From positions 62,001 through 126,000 of the forward strand of contig JAQXDL010000049.1 of assembly GCA_029251375.1 (NCBI GenBank): 64,000 nucleotides of DNA, in the 5' to 3' direction. This document shows positions 1 through 11,000 of this stretch, one piece after another. The notes below the pieces were generated by a model. That model searched no databases, had not been told where the DNA came from, and saw only the letters and a program-made list of their open reading frames with translations. Source of the stretch: Pseudomonadales bacterium (lineage in GTDB: Bacteria > Pseudomonadota > Gammaproteobacteria > Pseudomonadales > Azotimanducaceae). Each line of letters starts with the position of its first letter. The first letter of the stretch is position 1. The position numbers were made by a program, and so were the translations under genes.

Positions 1-549
<549 letters not shown>

Positions 550-657
550 TGAACCAACAACCGCTCCAGATCGTTCATTCTAATGTGTCTAATCGACTTC
601 TAGAGGCCTTAGCTTTGATAAGTATCTCGGCATCTTTTAGATATCGGAGGCCCGATC

Positions 658-1221
658 ATGGCTGATATCAAAATCAATTTACTGCCTTGGCGTGAAGAAG
701 TACGTCAAGACAAGAAGGACGAGTTTCTTCGTGTGCTTGTCAGTGTTGTGGTGTTCGCGGGTGTCATCGTGTTTGGCGTGGACAGATTCTACAATGCGGA
801 AATTGACTCGCAGAATAGTCGAAATGCCTTTATTAACAAAGAAATCAAGGTGCTTGAAAATCGCATAAAAGAAATCAACTTGTTGCAGCAAAAGCGCAAT
901 GAGCTTTTGTCTCGTATGCAGGTTATCCAAGAGCTCCAGGGTAATCGGCCTATTATTGTTCGGATTTTTGATGAATTGGCGCGTAAACTTTCTGATCGCG
1001 TCTTTTTTCAAACATTGACTCTGAGAGGCAAAGAAATGGCTGTAAGGGGTGTTGCAGAGAGCAATAACCGTATCTCCAGCCAGCTTAGAAATTTTGATGA
1101 GTCAGTATGGTTCACTAGTCCGAATGTGACGGCGATTAATGCTGATACGCAATTTGGTCCGCAAGCGAGTGTCTTCTCGTTAAGTGTGACGCAGAGCACA
1201 CCTGTGAAGGAAGAGGAGTAG
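658..1221 (+). CDS. pilN: Type IV pilus inner-membrane protein PilN
   Basis: PilN is a bitopic inner-membrane protein that pairs with PilO and docks PilM through its cytoplasmic tail. The N-terminus begins MADIKINLLPWREE, matching the conserved PilM-binding motif (INLLPWR). One transmembrane helix follows at about residues 26-42 (VLVSVVVFAGVIVFGV), then a coiled-coil stretch at about 55-85 and a ferredoxin-like periplasmic domain. A good Shine-Dalgarno (GGAGG at 646-650) fixes the start. Its 187 residues are normal for the family. The stop lies 5 nt before pilO, so the two are surely co-translated. Confidence 0.95.
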   Translation: MADIKINLLPWREEVRQDKKDEFLRVLVSVVVFAGVIVFGVDRFYNAEIDSQNSRNAFINKEIKVLENRIKEINLLQQKRNELLSRMQVIQELQGNRPIIVRIFDELARKLSDRVFFQTLTLRGKEMAVRGVAESNNRISSQLRNFDESVWFTSPNVTAINADTQFGPQASVFSLSVTQSTPVKEEE

Positions 1222-1226
1222 TCGCA

Positions 1227-1865
1227 ATGGCAATTGTAGTTGAAGACATCCTCGACAGTTTACGTAACTTTGATATGGATCAGCTTAATGATCTTAATCA
1301 GGTGGGTTCCTGGCCTACGGCGGTCAAAGTCATAATATGGACGTTGGTGTTTGCAGGCACCTTGGCAGGGGGATATTTTCTGCATGTCACAAACTTGCAA
1401 AATGATCTTCAACAAGTTCAGCAAAAAGAGAGTCAGCTGCGACAATCCTATGAAAAGAAATTTTTTGCAGCAGCGCATTTAGATGGGTATCGAAAGCAGC
1501 AGTTGCAGATGGAAGAGTCATTTCAGGCCATTTTGCGGCAGTTACCAGGCGACACGGAAATTCCCGGCCTGATTGAAGACATTACCCTTGTCGGCCTGAA
1601 AAATGGTTTGTCTTTTACAAGCATCGACCTGCAACAAGAGAAAATGCACGAATTCTATGTCGAGAAACCGATAAGGATTGTTGTTAATGGCCGTTACCAC
1701 GATCTAGGTGCTTTCGTTAGCGACGTTGCTGACCTTTCTCGAATCGTAACATTGCATGACTTTTCAATTTCGCCAACAAGGGCGACTAGACCGCAGGAAC
1801 AAGGGGGTATGTTGAAGATGGAAATACTCGCTCGAACCTATCGATACAACGATGACAGGAGCTAG
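1227..1865 (+). CDS. pilO: Type IV pilus inner-membrane protein PilO
   Basis: PilO forms the periplasmic heterodimer with PilN that aligns the pilus motor with the PilP/PilQ outer-membrane complex. The protein has a short cytoplasmic N-terminus, one transmembrane helix at about residues 32-52 (AVKVIIWTLVFAGTLAGGYF), a coiled coil (QNDLQQVQQKESQLRQSYEK) and a C-terminal ferredoxin-like domain containing the PGDTEIPGLIEDI segment seen in PilO proteins. Length (212 aa) is normal. The pilP Shine-Dalgarno lies inside the last codons of pilO, which implies translational coupling. Confidence 0.95.
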   Translation: MAIVVEDILDSLRNFDMDQLNDLNQVGSWPTAVKVIIWTLVFAGTLAGGYFLHVTNLQNDLQQVQQKESQLRQSYEKKFFAAAHLDGYRKQQLQMEESFQAILRQLPGDTEIPGLIEDITLVGLKNGLSFTSIDLQQEKMHEFYVEKPIRIVVNGRYHDLGAFVSDVADLSRIVTLHDFSISPTRATRPQEQGGMLKMEILARTYRYNDDRS

Positions 1866-1866
1866 C

Positions 1867-2436
1867 ATGATGAGTGGCTTAGTTCCCCACTGGGTTCATC
1901 GGATGCGACCAAAGCATCTACTGACGTGCCTGATGATTATTGCGTTGTCAGGCTGTGCGGGCGGAGATGAGTTCGCTGACATTAAGAGCTTCATGGCGGA
2001 GATAGACAAAAAACCGAGAGGCAGTATTGCACCCTTGCCCGAATTTGAGCCCTACCAGCCGTTTACGTACGGCGCGGCGAATCGACGTAGTCCGTTCGAG
2101 CGCCCTATCGTTATTCCAGTAAAGACGGAAGAGCAGCGTCGAAACGTTGGTGTTAAACCTCCGCAAGATCACGTCAAACAATATCTGGAGAGATTTAATC
2201 TAGCCGGCATCCAAATGGTCGGCACATTACAACAAGATGATTCAACTTGGGCACTTGTTCTAGACGATCAGGGTGGTGTCCATCGTGTACAGGTAGGTGA
2301 TTACATGGGCGCATCTTGGGGCAAGATTGAAAGTATCAACGATGCTCGGATAGATATCACCGAGATTGTGACCGATGGTGTTGGTGGCTGGCTGCGACGA
2401 CCGAGAACAATCGAATTAAATGGTAATTCTGAATAG
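1867..2436 (+). CDS. pilP: Type IV pilus lipoprotein PilP
   Basis: PilP is an inner-membrane lipoprotein that bridges PilNO to the secretin PilQ. A hydrophobic leader ends at ALSGC (lipobox), giving an acylated Cys, followed by a disordered proline-rich linker and a C-terminal beta domain (MVGTLQQDDSTWALV, VGDYMG) characteristic of PilP. An ATG exists at 1852 inside pilO, but AGGAG at 1857-1861 is correctly spaced for the ATG at 1867 (an adjacent ATG is at 1870), so 1867 is preferred. The start follows the pilO stop by 1 nt. Confidence 0.93.
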   Translation: MMSGLVPHWVHRMRPKHLLTCLMIIALSGCAGGDEFADIKSFMAEIDKKPRGSIAPLPEFEPYQPFTYGAANRRSPFERPIVIPVKTEEQRRNVGVKPPQDHVKQYLERFNLAGIQMVGTLQQDDSTWALVLDDQGGVHRVQVGDYMGASWGKIESINDARIDITEIVTDGVGGWLRRPRTIELNGNSE

Positions 2437-2459
2437 ATATGCGTAATCGGGGGCATACG

Positions 2460-4610
2460 ATGGCATTCACGACAAAAATTAATGTGACTGCAAATGTGAG
2501 GTGGTTTCAACCGACCTTACGGTGGGCTGTTTGTGCGGTTCTCTTGCTAGCGTCGACAATTTCGTCAGCAGCGGTGCAAATGCAAGATATTGAGTTCTCC
2601 ACCTTACCCGGAGACAAGATAGCGATCCGTATGATCTTTGACGGTGCGCCGCCCGTTCCGACCGGATACACGATCGAACAACCAGCCAGAATCGCGCTTG
2701 ATTTGATTGCAGTGACGAGTGGCTTAGACTCTAAATATCATACCCTAGGCAGTGGCAACGCGCGCAGTGTAGCCGTGGTCGAAGCCGGTGACCGAACACG
2801 TGTGATTGTTTCTATGACCGAGTTAGTTGCCTACTCGACTCGGGTTGAAGGTAACGAATTAATGGTGTTAGTCGGTGCCCAAGATGGTGCAACAATGGCA
2901 GCGATTACCGAATCTGGTGGAATGTCTGAAAATCTAAGCGGCGCTTCAACGAACTATGTTTCTAGAGCGCAGGCTCTTATTGAAGATATTGACTTCCGAC
3001 GGGGTGAAAACGGTGAAGGTCGGGTCATTGTCAAACTAAACGATCCCGGTATTGGCGTGGACGTTTATAGCGAAGGTGGAAATATTCGAGTCGAATTTAC
3101 CGGTGCACATATTCCTGAGTCACTTCAGCGCCGACTCGATGTAACAGATTTTGCAACGCCAGTACTGTCGATCGACGCGTTGCCTGAAGCAGATAATACG
3201 GTGTTAATGATTGAGCCGACAGGCGAGTACGAGTACTTGGCTTATCAGGCTGATGAGCTGTTCACGCTTGAAGTAAAGCCGTTAAGTAGCAGTGAATTTG
3301 AGTCTAACCTCGATGCTGTATTTCGCTATCGCGGCGAAAAGCTTTCTCTTAATTTCCAAGACATTCAAATTCGTTCAGTTCTTCAGCTGATCGCTGACTT
3401 TACAGATTTGAACTTGGTTGCAAGTGATACGGTCAATGGTCGAATCACATTAAGGCTTAAGAACGTACCTTGGGACCAAGCGCTTGATATCATTATGAAG
3501 ACCAAGGGTCTTGATAAACGCGAAGTGGGTAATGTTCTGATGGTAGCGCCTGCTGAAGAATTAGCGGCGAGAGAAAAACTGGAGCTAGAGAGTCGTCAAC
3601 AAATATCCGAGCTTGCGCCATTACGTACTGAATTTATCGAAGTTCGCTACGCCAGTGCAGGTGAAATTTTTGCGCTGTTCGAAAGCAGTGGCGAAGGAGA
3701 AGGCGTTCTTTCAGGACGTGGCAGTGTCATAGTTGATGAAAGAACGAATTCCATCATTTTGACTGAAACGACAGACAAGATTAACGAGTTTAGAGCTGTT
3801 CTCGAGAAGCTAGATGTGCCTGTTAGGCAGGTGTTGATCGAAGCGCGTATCGTGACCGCGGCATCGAATTTTAGTGAGGCTTTGGGTGTTCGTTGGGGTG
3901 GACTCGGTTACAAGATAAACGGTGACAACACAGCAACTGCTGGTGGCTCTTTGACGAGCTCTCAGGAAGTGCGGGATGGCCTACCAATAGTTGGCAATGA
4001 GTTCCCTGATTTCACAAGCCCAGATCATCTCGTTGTTGACCTTGGTGTTAGCAGCCCAGATGCAACGTCTTTTGCAATTGGACTTGTTAATGACAAGTAC
4101 CTACTCGATTTGGAAATTTCAGCACTTGAATCTCAAGGTAGTGCAGAGGTTATCGCTCGGCCAAAAGTCATAACAGCTGATAAGCAAGAGGCGACCATTT
4201 CGTCCGGTGTTGAAATTCCTTATCAGGAAGCATCATCAAGTGGCGCCACATCGGTCTCGTTTAAGTCCGCAACACTGCAGTTAGCAGTCAAACCTCAGAT
4301 TACTCCTGATGATCGTATCATTATGGAATTAGAGGTTAAGCAAGATACGGTTGGTGCTGTTTTCAATGGCGTTCCCAGTATCAATACGAACAATGTTAAG
4401 ACGCAAGTGTTAGTAGACAACGGAGAGACGATTGTTCTGGGTGGTATTTTTACTGTCAACACCTCGGAATCAGTGACTAAGACGCCTTTCCTTGGTGACC
4501 TACCTTATGTCGGCTCTCTGTTTAGACGAAATACGCGTTCAGATCAGAAGCAAGAATTACTGATCTTTATTACACCTCGACTTATTCGAGACTCTTTAAC
4601 TAGTCGATAG
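2460..4610 (+). CDS. pilQ: Type IV pilus outer-membrane secretin PilQ
   Basis: PilQ forms the multimeric outer-membrane pore through which the pilus is extruded. Visible domains in order: a Sec signal peptide ending near SSAAV, two AMIN-like beta domains (about residues 40-300), an STN/N0 domain with the LNFQDIQIRSVLQLIADFT motif, a secretin N1 domain, and the C-terminal secretin barrel (VLIEARIV...GVRWGG; VDNGETIVLGGIF; TPFLGDLPYVGSLF; LLIFITPRLI). Two starts are possible: ATG 2439 and ATG 2460. The G-rich run at 2449-2453 favours 2460. Its length of about 716 aa is normal. Last gene of the pil set. Confidence 0.95.
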   Translation: MAFTTKINVTANVRWFQPTLRWAVCAVLLLASTISSAAVQMQDIEFSTLPGDKIAIRMIFDGAPPVPTGYTIEQPARIALDLIAVTSGLDSKYHTLGSGNARSVAVVEAGDRTRVIVSMTELVAYSTRVEGNELMVLVGAQDGATMAAITESGGMSENLSGASTNYVSRAQALIEDIDFRRGENGEGRVIVKLNDPGIGVDVYSEGGNIRVEFTGAHIPESLQRRLDVTDFATPVLSIDALPEADNTVLMIEPTGEYEYLAYQADELFTLEVKPLSSSEFESNLDAVFRYRGEKLSLNFQDIQIRSVLQLIADFTDLNLVASDTVNGRITLRLKNVPWDQALDIIMKTKGLDKREVGNVLMVAPAEELAAREKLELESRQQISELAPLRTEFIEVRYASAGEIFALFESSGEGEGVLSGRGSVIVDERTNSIILTETTDKINEFRAVLEKLDVPVRQVLIEARIVTAASNFSEALGVRWGGLGYKINGDNTATAGGSLTSSQEVRDGLPIVGNEFPDFTSPDHLVVDLGVSSPDATSFAIGLVNDKYLLDLEISALESQGSAEVIARPKVITADKQEATISSGVEIPYQEASSSGATSVSFKSATLQLAVKPQITPDDRIIMELEVKQDTVGAVFNGVPSINTNNVKTQVLVDNGETIVLGGIFTVNTSESVTKTPFLGDLPYVGSLFRRNTRSDQKQELLIFITPRLIRDSLTSR

Positions 4611-4619
4611 TTTCAATTC

Positions 4620-4641
4620 GGCGCTAGTTTTCTAGCGTCGC
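4620..4641. other. Short inverted repeat between pilQ and aroK
   Basis: CGCTAG at 4622-4627 and CTAGCG at 4632-4637 are perfectly complementary around a TTTT loop. No U-run follows, so it is not a convincing intrinsic terminator. It could act as an mRNA stability or attenuation hairpin between the pilus and shikimate genes. Confidence 0.3.
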
Positions 4642-4660
4642 CTTGGCTACAGTTGGTTGC

Positions 4661-5209
4661 ATGGTAGCTGCTTCAAAGCATTTCGATCAAAATCTTTTTC
4701 TCGTCGGTCCAATGGGTGTTGGTAAAACAACCATTGGACGCTTGCTTGCGCAGGATTTGGGTTTAAGGTTCATTGATTCTGATCATGAAATTGAAAAGCG
4801 TGCTGGCGCGAATATATCCTGGATTTTTGACGTTGAAGGCGAAGCGGGATTTAGAGAGCGTGAATCGATCGTCATAGATGATCTTACTCAACGAAAGGGC
4901 GTTTTGATTGCGACCGGTGGTGGTTCAGTTCTAAGCCCCCAGAACAGGCAATGTTTAGTTTCCCGCGGCGTGGTTGTATTCCTTGATACATCGTTGGAAC
5001 TCCAGCTAAAGCGGACCGAGAAGGATAAGAAACGTCCTCTGTTGCAGAATGTGGATCACACTATCGTACTGAAAAATTTGAAAGAGGTACGCGACCCTAT
5101 TTATCAAGAAGTCGCTGATCTAAAAGTTTTTGTTGGCGAAGACGGTAGCAGAAAAATAGTGAATGCCATTGTTAAAAAACTTAAAGATGAAGCTCTACTA
5201 AAAGAGTAG
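4661..5209 (+). CDS. aroK: Shikimate kinase
   Basis: Cytoplasmic P-loop kinase of the shikimate pathway: shikimate + ATP to shikimate 3-phosphate. Walker A is GPMGVGKTT near residue 16. The shikimate-binding DSDHEIE (D-x-D) follows, then the GFRERE segment and the GGG motif (ATGGGSV). The lid region contains KRPLL with the conserved Arg. A TTG at 4643 could extend the protein by six residues, but ATG 4661 is the conventional start; no clear Shine-Dalgarno was seen. It sits between pilQ and aroB, the usual gammaproteobacterial order. Confidence 0.95.
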   Translation: MVAASKHFDQNLFLVGPMGVGKTTIGRLLAQDLGLRFIDSDHEIEKRAGANISWIFDVEGEAGFRERESIVIDDLTQRKGVLIATGGGSVLSPQNRQCLVSRGVVVFLDTSLELQLKRTEKDKKRPLLQNVDHTIVLKNLKEVRDPIYQEVADLKVFVGEDGSRKIVNAIVKKLKDEALLKE

Positions 5210-5221
5210 TTGCATGTTGAT

Positions 5222-5242
5222 GTGAGCTATTGAATTGCTCAC
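5222..5242. other. Hairpin in the aroK-aroB spacer
   Basis: GTGAGC (5222-5227) and GCTCAC (5237-5242) form a perfect 6-bp stem with a 9-nt A/T-rich loop, ending 5 nt before the aroB Shine-Dalgarno (AGGAAA at 5248-5253). Its position suggests a possible role in aroB translation or mRNA processing. This is an inference from position only. Confidence 0.35.
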
Positions 5243-5259
5243 GGCCCAGGAAAGTAGTC

Positions 5260-6345
5260 ATGGAAATTGTTAACCTTGAGCTCGGACTAGATAGTTACCC
5301 TATTTATATAGGCCCTGGCCTGATTCAAAACGCCGAACTTCTTACTTCCCATATCAAAGGCGATCGTGCCCTGATCGTCACAAATGAAACGGTGGCGCCA
5401 CTCTATCGAGAGCAGCTTGAGAACTCGTTGCCGGATATCAATGTTGATGTCGTCGTCTTGCCTGATGGTGAGCGATTTAAAACCTTGCAAACACTGACGC
5501 TAATCTTCGATGCATTGTTGCAGAATAAACATAATCGCCAGACAACGATTATCGCACTAGGCGGCGGGGTAGTTGGTGATATGGCAGGTTTTGCCGCGGC
5601 GAGTTATCAACGTGGCGTTGATTTCATTCAGGTACCGACCACTTTACTGTCACAGGTGGATTCGTCCGTTGGCGGCAAGACAGCGGTGAATCATCCGTTG
5701 GGCAAAAATATGATTGGTGCGTTTTATCAACCACAATGCGTTTTCATTGATACTAATACGTTAGCTACCTTGCCCGCTCGAGAGCTCTCTGCGGGTTTGG
5801 CGGAAGTGATTAAACATGGCGCGTTAGGTGATCGAGCATATTTTGATTGGTTGGAGGCGAATATTGACGGGCTTTTGGCAATGGATGCTCAATGCATTGC
5901 TCAGACAGTGAAACGCAGCTGCGAGATTAAGGCTGAAATAGTCGGCCAGGATGAGAAAGAGCATGGCGTTCGAGCATTGTTGAATTTTGGTCATACCTTT
6001 GGTCACGCCATAGAAAACGGACTTGGGTATGGTGAATGGCTGCATGGCGAGGCTGTCGGTGCAGGTATGGTGATGGCAGCCGATTTATCGGTGCGGTTGG
6101 GTATGTGCGATAAGCAAGATGCACAAAAACTCAAAGACCTCATTGCAAAAGCAGGCTTGCCTATTGCGCCGCCACCAGGTCTCGTTAATCAGTTTACGGA
6201 ACTGATGGGACGTGACAAAAAAGTGTCAGATGCTGGCATGCGGCTTGTGCTACTCGAGGCGGTAGGCAATGCAAAGCTTGTTGATAATGTCGACGGTGCC
6301 ATGCTGCAACAGACCATTTCCGGGTCTGATCGTTTACTGTCCTGA
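5260..6345 (+). CDS. aroB: 3-dehydroquinate synthase
   Basis: Second step of the shikimate pathway: converts DAHP to 3-dehydroquinate using NAD+ and a divalent metal. Family motifs: [20 protein letters not shown] (NAD binding), [34 protein letters not shown], and the metal ligands in [12 protein letters not shown] and WLHGEAV. The ATG at 5260 has AGGAAA 7 nt upstream and gives 361 aa, a normal length; a TTG 30 nt earlier is less likely. Forms an operon with aroK. Confidence 0.96.
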   Translation: MEIVNLELGLDSYPIYIGPGLIQNAELLTSHIKGDRALIVTNETVAPLYREQLENSLPDINVDVVVLPDGERFKTLQTLTLIFDALLQNKHNRQTTIIALGGGVVGDMAGFAAASYQRGVDFIQVPTTLLSQVDSSVGGKTAVNHPLGKNMIGAFYQPQCVFIDTNTLATLPARELSAGLAEVIKHGALGDRAYFDWLEANIDGLLAMDAQCIAQTVKRSCEIKAEIVGQDEKEHGVRALLNFGHTFGHAIENGLGYGEWLHGEAVGAGMVMAADLSVRLGMCDKQDAQKLKDLIAKAGLPIAPPPGLVNQFTELMGRDKKVSDAGMRLVLLEAVGNAKLVDNVDGAMLQQTISGSDRLLS

Positions 6346-6455
6346 CAAAATACCGCACAGCGGACTTCAATAGACGTCATGGAACAATCAGCCGGTCGGG
6401 TCGAAGGATGTCTCCATCGAGGCTGAAGATCGTCAAAACGAGACACTTGCAATGC

Positions 6456-6496
6456 AAAAAGGCCGAGGCATGTGATTAACATGCCTCGGCCTTTTT
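6456..6496. terminator. Bidirectional intrinsic terminator between aroB and gltD
   Basis: A perfect 11-bp GC-rich stem (6461-6471 with 6481-6491, GGCCGAGGCAT and its complement) has a 9-nt loop. It is flanked by A5 on the left (6456-6460) and T5 on the right (6492-6496). It can therefore terminate both converging transcripts, aroB (+) and gltBD (-). Confidence 0.93.
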
Positions 6497-6579
6497 GATC
6501 GTGCTTATCTCTCTGTTTACTGTGTTTTTTAGCACTTTTTGCTATTCATACACTATGGGTCGTCTTACTTAGGTGTTCT

Positions 6580-8052
6580 TTATGGCAGTTGAGTGTCGCC
6601 CATCAGTTCACGATCAATTTCTCTTGCTGCTTCACGACCTTCATTGATAGCCCGCACAACGAGTGATTGACCACTACGACAATCTCCTGCAGCCCAAACC
6701 TTGTTTTGAGATGATTTGTAGAGGCCTTTGATTGCCTGATAGTTGCTGCGTTCATCGTAGGCGATTTCGGTAGGATCGGATGCGTAGTGCTCAGGTCCTA
6801 AGAAACCCATTGAAAGCAAAATGAGATCGGCTTCCCATGTTTTCTCTGTGCCGGGAATTTCTTTAAAAGAGGCGTCAACGTTAACGGTCACGACACCTTT
6901 AAGGACGTTGTTCTCGTCACGGATGAATTCTTTACTCATGATCGAGTAAACACGTGGATCATCTCCATACTTCTCAGCTGCCTCCGCATGACCGTAGTCA
7001 ACGCGATAGATACGCGGCAAACCGATTGGCCAGGGAGCGTTGTCTGGACGCTCCGTCGGTGGCTTTGAAAGTAGTTCAAAGTTCACGAGAGACTTGCAAC
7101 CGTGCCTCAAGGAGGTGCCAATGCAGTCGGTACCGGTGTCACCGCCGCCAATCACAATGACATGCTTATCCTTGGCGGATATAAAGTTACCATCAGTGAG
7201 TTTGCTGTCTAATAAGCTTTTGGTATTGGGTAGCAGGAAATCCATTGCGTAATGAACGCCATCACCTTCGCGGCCTGGTATCGGTAGATCGCGAGGTAGT
7301 GTTGCTCCGGTCGTAAATAGCACTGCGTCGTTGTTGGCGACGAGATCTTTCACATCAATATTGTTACCAACATCAGCGTTGACAATAAACTCGATGCCGG
7401 CTGCTTTCAAAACATCAACACGTCGATCAACAACCGTCTTTTCAAGCTTCATGTTTGGAATACCGTACATCAGTAGCCCACCGATGCGATCAGCACGCTC
7501 ATAGACAGTCACCAAATGACCAGCCTTATTCAGTTGGTCGGCAGCTGATAAACCAGCAGGGCCTGAACCGATAACGGCGACAGATTTACCTGTTCTGGAA
7601 CTCGGCGTGTTGGGTTTTACCCAACCTTCGTCGTAGCCTTTGTCGATAATGGCACATTCGATATTCTTAATAGTCACGGCGGGATCGTTGATACCCAGTA
7701 CACAGGAGCCTTCGCAAGGCGCCGGACAAACGCGACCAGTAAACTCAGGGAAGTTATTTGTCTTGTGCAGGCGATCTAGTGCATCTTCCCAGCGACCGTG
7801 ATACACAAGGTCGTTCCATTCAGGGATCAAGTTATGAATCGGGCAGCCATAGGAAACCGGTGGCGCCGCATTTACAGTATTCTGAGACTGGCAGAAAGGT
7901 ACCCCACAATCCATGCAGCGAGCACCTTGCTGTTGCAGGTGCGCATCGTCGTGCGGGGTGTAAATCTCGCCATAGTCCGCCAAGCGTTCCATCGGATCTC
8001 TATAGGGTTCGACTTCTCTGTCGAATTCTTTAAAACCTGTGGGTTTACCCAT
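6580..8052 (-). CDS. gltD: Glutamate synthase [NADPH] small subunit
   Basis: Beta subunit of GOGAT: passes electrons from NADPH through FAD and 4Fe-4S clusters to the large subunit. N-terminal Cys-rich region: [30 protein letters not shown]. First dinucleotide fold: [13 protein letters not shown] with [16 protein letters not shown]. Second: [11 protein letters not shown]. The C-terminal FAD segment is [14 protein letters not shown]. Length 490 aa is normal. It starts 28 nt after gltB and is clearly co-transcribed with it. Confidence 0.97.
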   Translation of the reverse strand: MGKPTGFKEFDREVEPYRDPMERLADYGEIYTPHDDAHLQQQGARCMDCGVPFCQSQNTVNAAPPVSYGCPIHNLIPEWNDLVYHGRWEDALDRLHKTNNFPEFTGRVCPAPCEGSCVLGINDPAVTIKNIECAIIDKGYDEGWVKPNTPSSRTGKSVAVIGSGPAGLSAADQLNKAGHLVTVYERADRIGGLLMYGIPNMKLEKTVVDRRVDVLKAAGIEFIVNADVGNNIDVKDLVANNDAVLFTTGATLPRDLPIPGREGDGVHYAMDFLLPNTKSLLDSKLTDGNFISAKDKHVIVIGGGDTGTDCIGTSLRHGCKSLVNFELLSKPPTERPDNAPWPIGLPRIYRVDYGHAEAAEKYGDDPRVYSIMSKEFIRDENNVLKGVVTVNVDASFKEIPGTEKTWEADLILLSMGFLGPEHYASDPTEIAYDERSNYQAIKGLYKSSQNKVWAAGDCRSGQSLVVRAINEGREAAREIDRELMGDTQLP

Positions 8053-8080
8053 AACTCTCTTACTACCTAATGTTCGTTGA

Positions 8081-11000
8081 TTAGCCTGTGGCGGCGCTAA
8101 TGTCGTTTTCAGAAGCCATTTCCATCAATACACGTTTGTAATCTGATGGCATGACTTTAACGAAACGTGTCAGTTCAGTTTCCCAATTTTCGAGAATGTT
8201 GCTTGCGACTGCAGAACCAGTGTAGGTCAGATGATTTTGGATCATCGTATGCAACTCAGCTATATCGGCTTCCGCCGTCATACCCTCTAACTCGAAGGTG
8301 CCCGTATTACATTGTTTGGCAAAATCACCTGCTTTATCCCAAACATATGCAACACCGCCACTCATACCTGCGCCAAAGTTTCGGCCCGTGGCACCAAGAA
8401 TGACAACTCGACCACCGGTCATGTATTCACAGCCGTGGTCACCAATACCTTCAACCACCGCGGTAGCGCCGCTATTTCTCACGCAGAAACGTTCTGCTGC
8501 GATACCTCTGAAATAGGCTTCACCACTTGTCGCTCCGTAAAGACAGACATTGCCGACTAGAATATTCTCTTCAGCCTTGAATTGGCTCACGGCCGGTGGA
8601 TAGACAGCGATCTTTCCGCCAGATAGTCCTTTACCCACATAGTCGTTCGCATCACCTTCGACCTTAATGGTGATACCTGATGCAAGCCAAGCGCCAAGGC
8701 TCTGGCCTGCCGAGCCATTTAACTTGATGTTAATAGTGTCGTCCGGTAACAGCTTGCCGTTGGTAGCCTTTGCTAACTCGTGCGATAGCATGGTGCCAAC
8801 AACTCGATTGATGTTGATAATTGGTAGCTCGATATCAACTTTTTCACCGTTTTCCAAAGCGGGTTTTGCCAAAGCAATAAGTTCATTATCTAAGGCCTTT
8901 TCGAGACCGTGATCCTGACTTTGGGTTCGGTAGGTGTCGGTGTTTTCAAACACTTTTTCAGCTGGATGCAAAATAGCTGTGAAATCGAGTCCGTTAGTTT
9001 TCCAATGATCGAGCGCTTTATTGGTTTCGAGTACATCGGCACGACCGACCATTTCATTGAGTGTTCTGAAACCCAAATTGGCCATAATTTGTCGCAACTC
9101 TTCGGCAACCATAAAGAAGTAGTTGACCACGTACTCAGGCTTGCCAGAGAACTTCTTGCGGAGTTCTTTATCCTGCGTAGCAATACCAACAGGACAGGTG
9201 TTCAAATGGCACTTGCGCATCATGATGCAACCCTGGGTAATCAGTGGAGCGGTAGCAAAGCCAAATTCTTCAGCGCCTAACAGAGCAGCCATCGCAACGT
9301 CTCGACCGGTCTTGATTTGACCGTCAGTCTGTAAATAGACACGTGAACGCAGATTGTTCATGACTAACGTTTGGTGAGTCTCGGCGATACCGAGCTCCCA
9401 TGGTAGACCGGCATGTTTGATCGACGTGATGGGTGAGGCGCCAGTGCCGCCATCGTGTCCGGCAATAACCAAATGGTCAGTTTTTGCTTTCGTCACACCC
9501 GCGGCGATTGTGCCGACGCCAATCTCTGATCCTAATTTGACACTGATGCGCGCCGAAGGATTAGCGTTCTTCAAATCGTGAATAAGTTGGGCGATATCCT
9601 CAATAGAGTAGATGTCGTGGTGCGGCGGTGGGCTAATAAGTCCAACGCCAGGTGTAGAGTGGCGTAGTCTGGCAATAGTATTGTCCACTTTGTCACCAGG
9701 CAGTTCGCCACCTTCGCCAGGTTTTGCACCCTGAACAATTTTAATTTGAAGTTCGTCGGAGTTTGCAAGGTACCATATTGTTACGCCAAATCGACCGGAA
9801 GCAATTTGTTTGATAGCAGAACGCTTTGAATCACCGTTCTCCATCGGCGTGAACCGCTCTGAATCCTCACCGCCTTCACCCGTATTTGATTTTCCGCCGA
9901 TTCTGTTCATGGCGATTGCTAATGATTCGTGGCTTTCGGCAGAAATAGAGCCAAAGCTCATCGCGCCGGTGCAAAATCGTTTGACAATATCTTTTGCCGG
10001 CTCGACTTCTTCAATGTCAATCGGACCGCCATTAACACCTTCTTTAAAAGTTAACAGGCCTCTAAACGTGCAACGACGTGTTGTTTCTTCATTCGTATGC
10101 TTGGCAAATTCCGCATAGGAAGCCGCGCTGTTGGTTCGACTGGCAATTTGTAGATGGGCAATTGCGGTTGGGTCCCACATGTGCGCATCACCATCTTTGC
10201 GATAGTGGATGTCGCCAGGGTTGGGCAGTACTGGAATAAGGTTTTCTTGACGTTTTGGATAGCCAATTTCATGCCGAACTTCCATTTCTTGAAACAGAAC
10301 ATCGAAATTAATACCTTCTACGCGACTGGCTGTTCCAACAAAGCTGCGGTTGACAATGTCTTGTGCTAAACCGACGGCTTCAAAGATCTGTGCGCCCTTG
10401 TAAGACTGAAGAGTAGAGATGCCCATCTTAGCCATGACTTTCAACATGCCTTTAGCGACTGCTTTTTTGTAAGCCTCAACGATGCTTGTATCGGTTGGGT
10501 ATTCAGTAGCATCCAATAGGTTGTCGGCTTTAGCTTGCCATAGTGCCTCGAAAGCAATGTACGGATTAATCGCGTCAGCGCCGTAGCCGGTTAGTAGGCA
10601 ATGATGATGTACTTCGCGCGCTTCGCCGGTTTCAAGCACAATACCAATGCGGGTGCGCTCATGGTTGGCGACAAGGTGGTGATGAACGGCACCGCAAGCA
10701 ACCAGGGCGCTAATAGCCATTTGGTCTTTTGAGATGTTGCGATCAGATAAGATAATCAGAGAGTAACCATCTGAAATGGCAGCTGATGCTTCAGCACAAA
10801 TTCGATCGAGTGCAGCTTGAAGACCTTCTTCACCCTGCGCTTTGGCAAAGGTTATATCGATTGTTTGAGACTTCCACCCTCGATGATCCATAACCTTCAG
10901 TGCTGTTAGCTCTTCATTGCTAAGGATAGGGTGAGGCATCTTTAATCGATGCACATGCTGCTCAGTCGTTTCGAGAAGATTTCCCTCTGGACCAATAAAG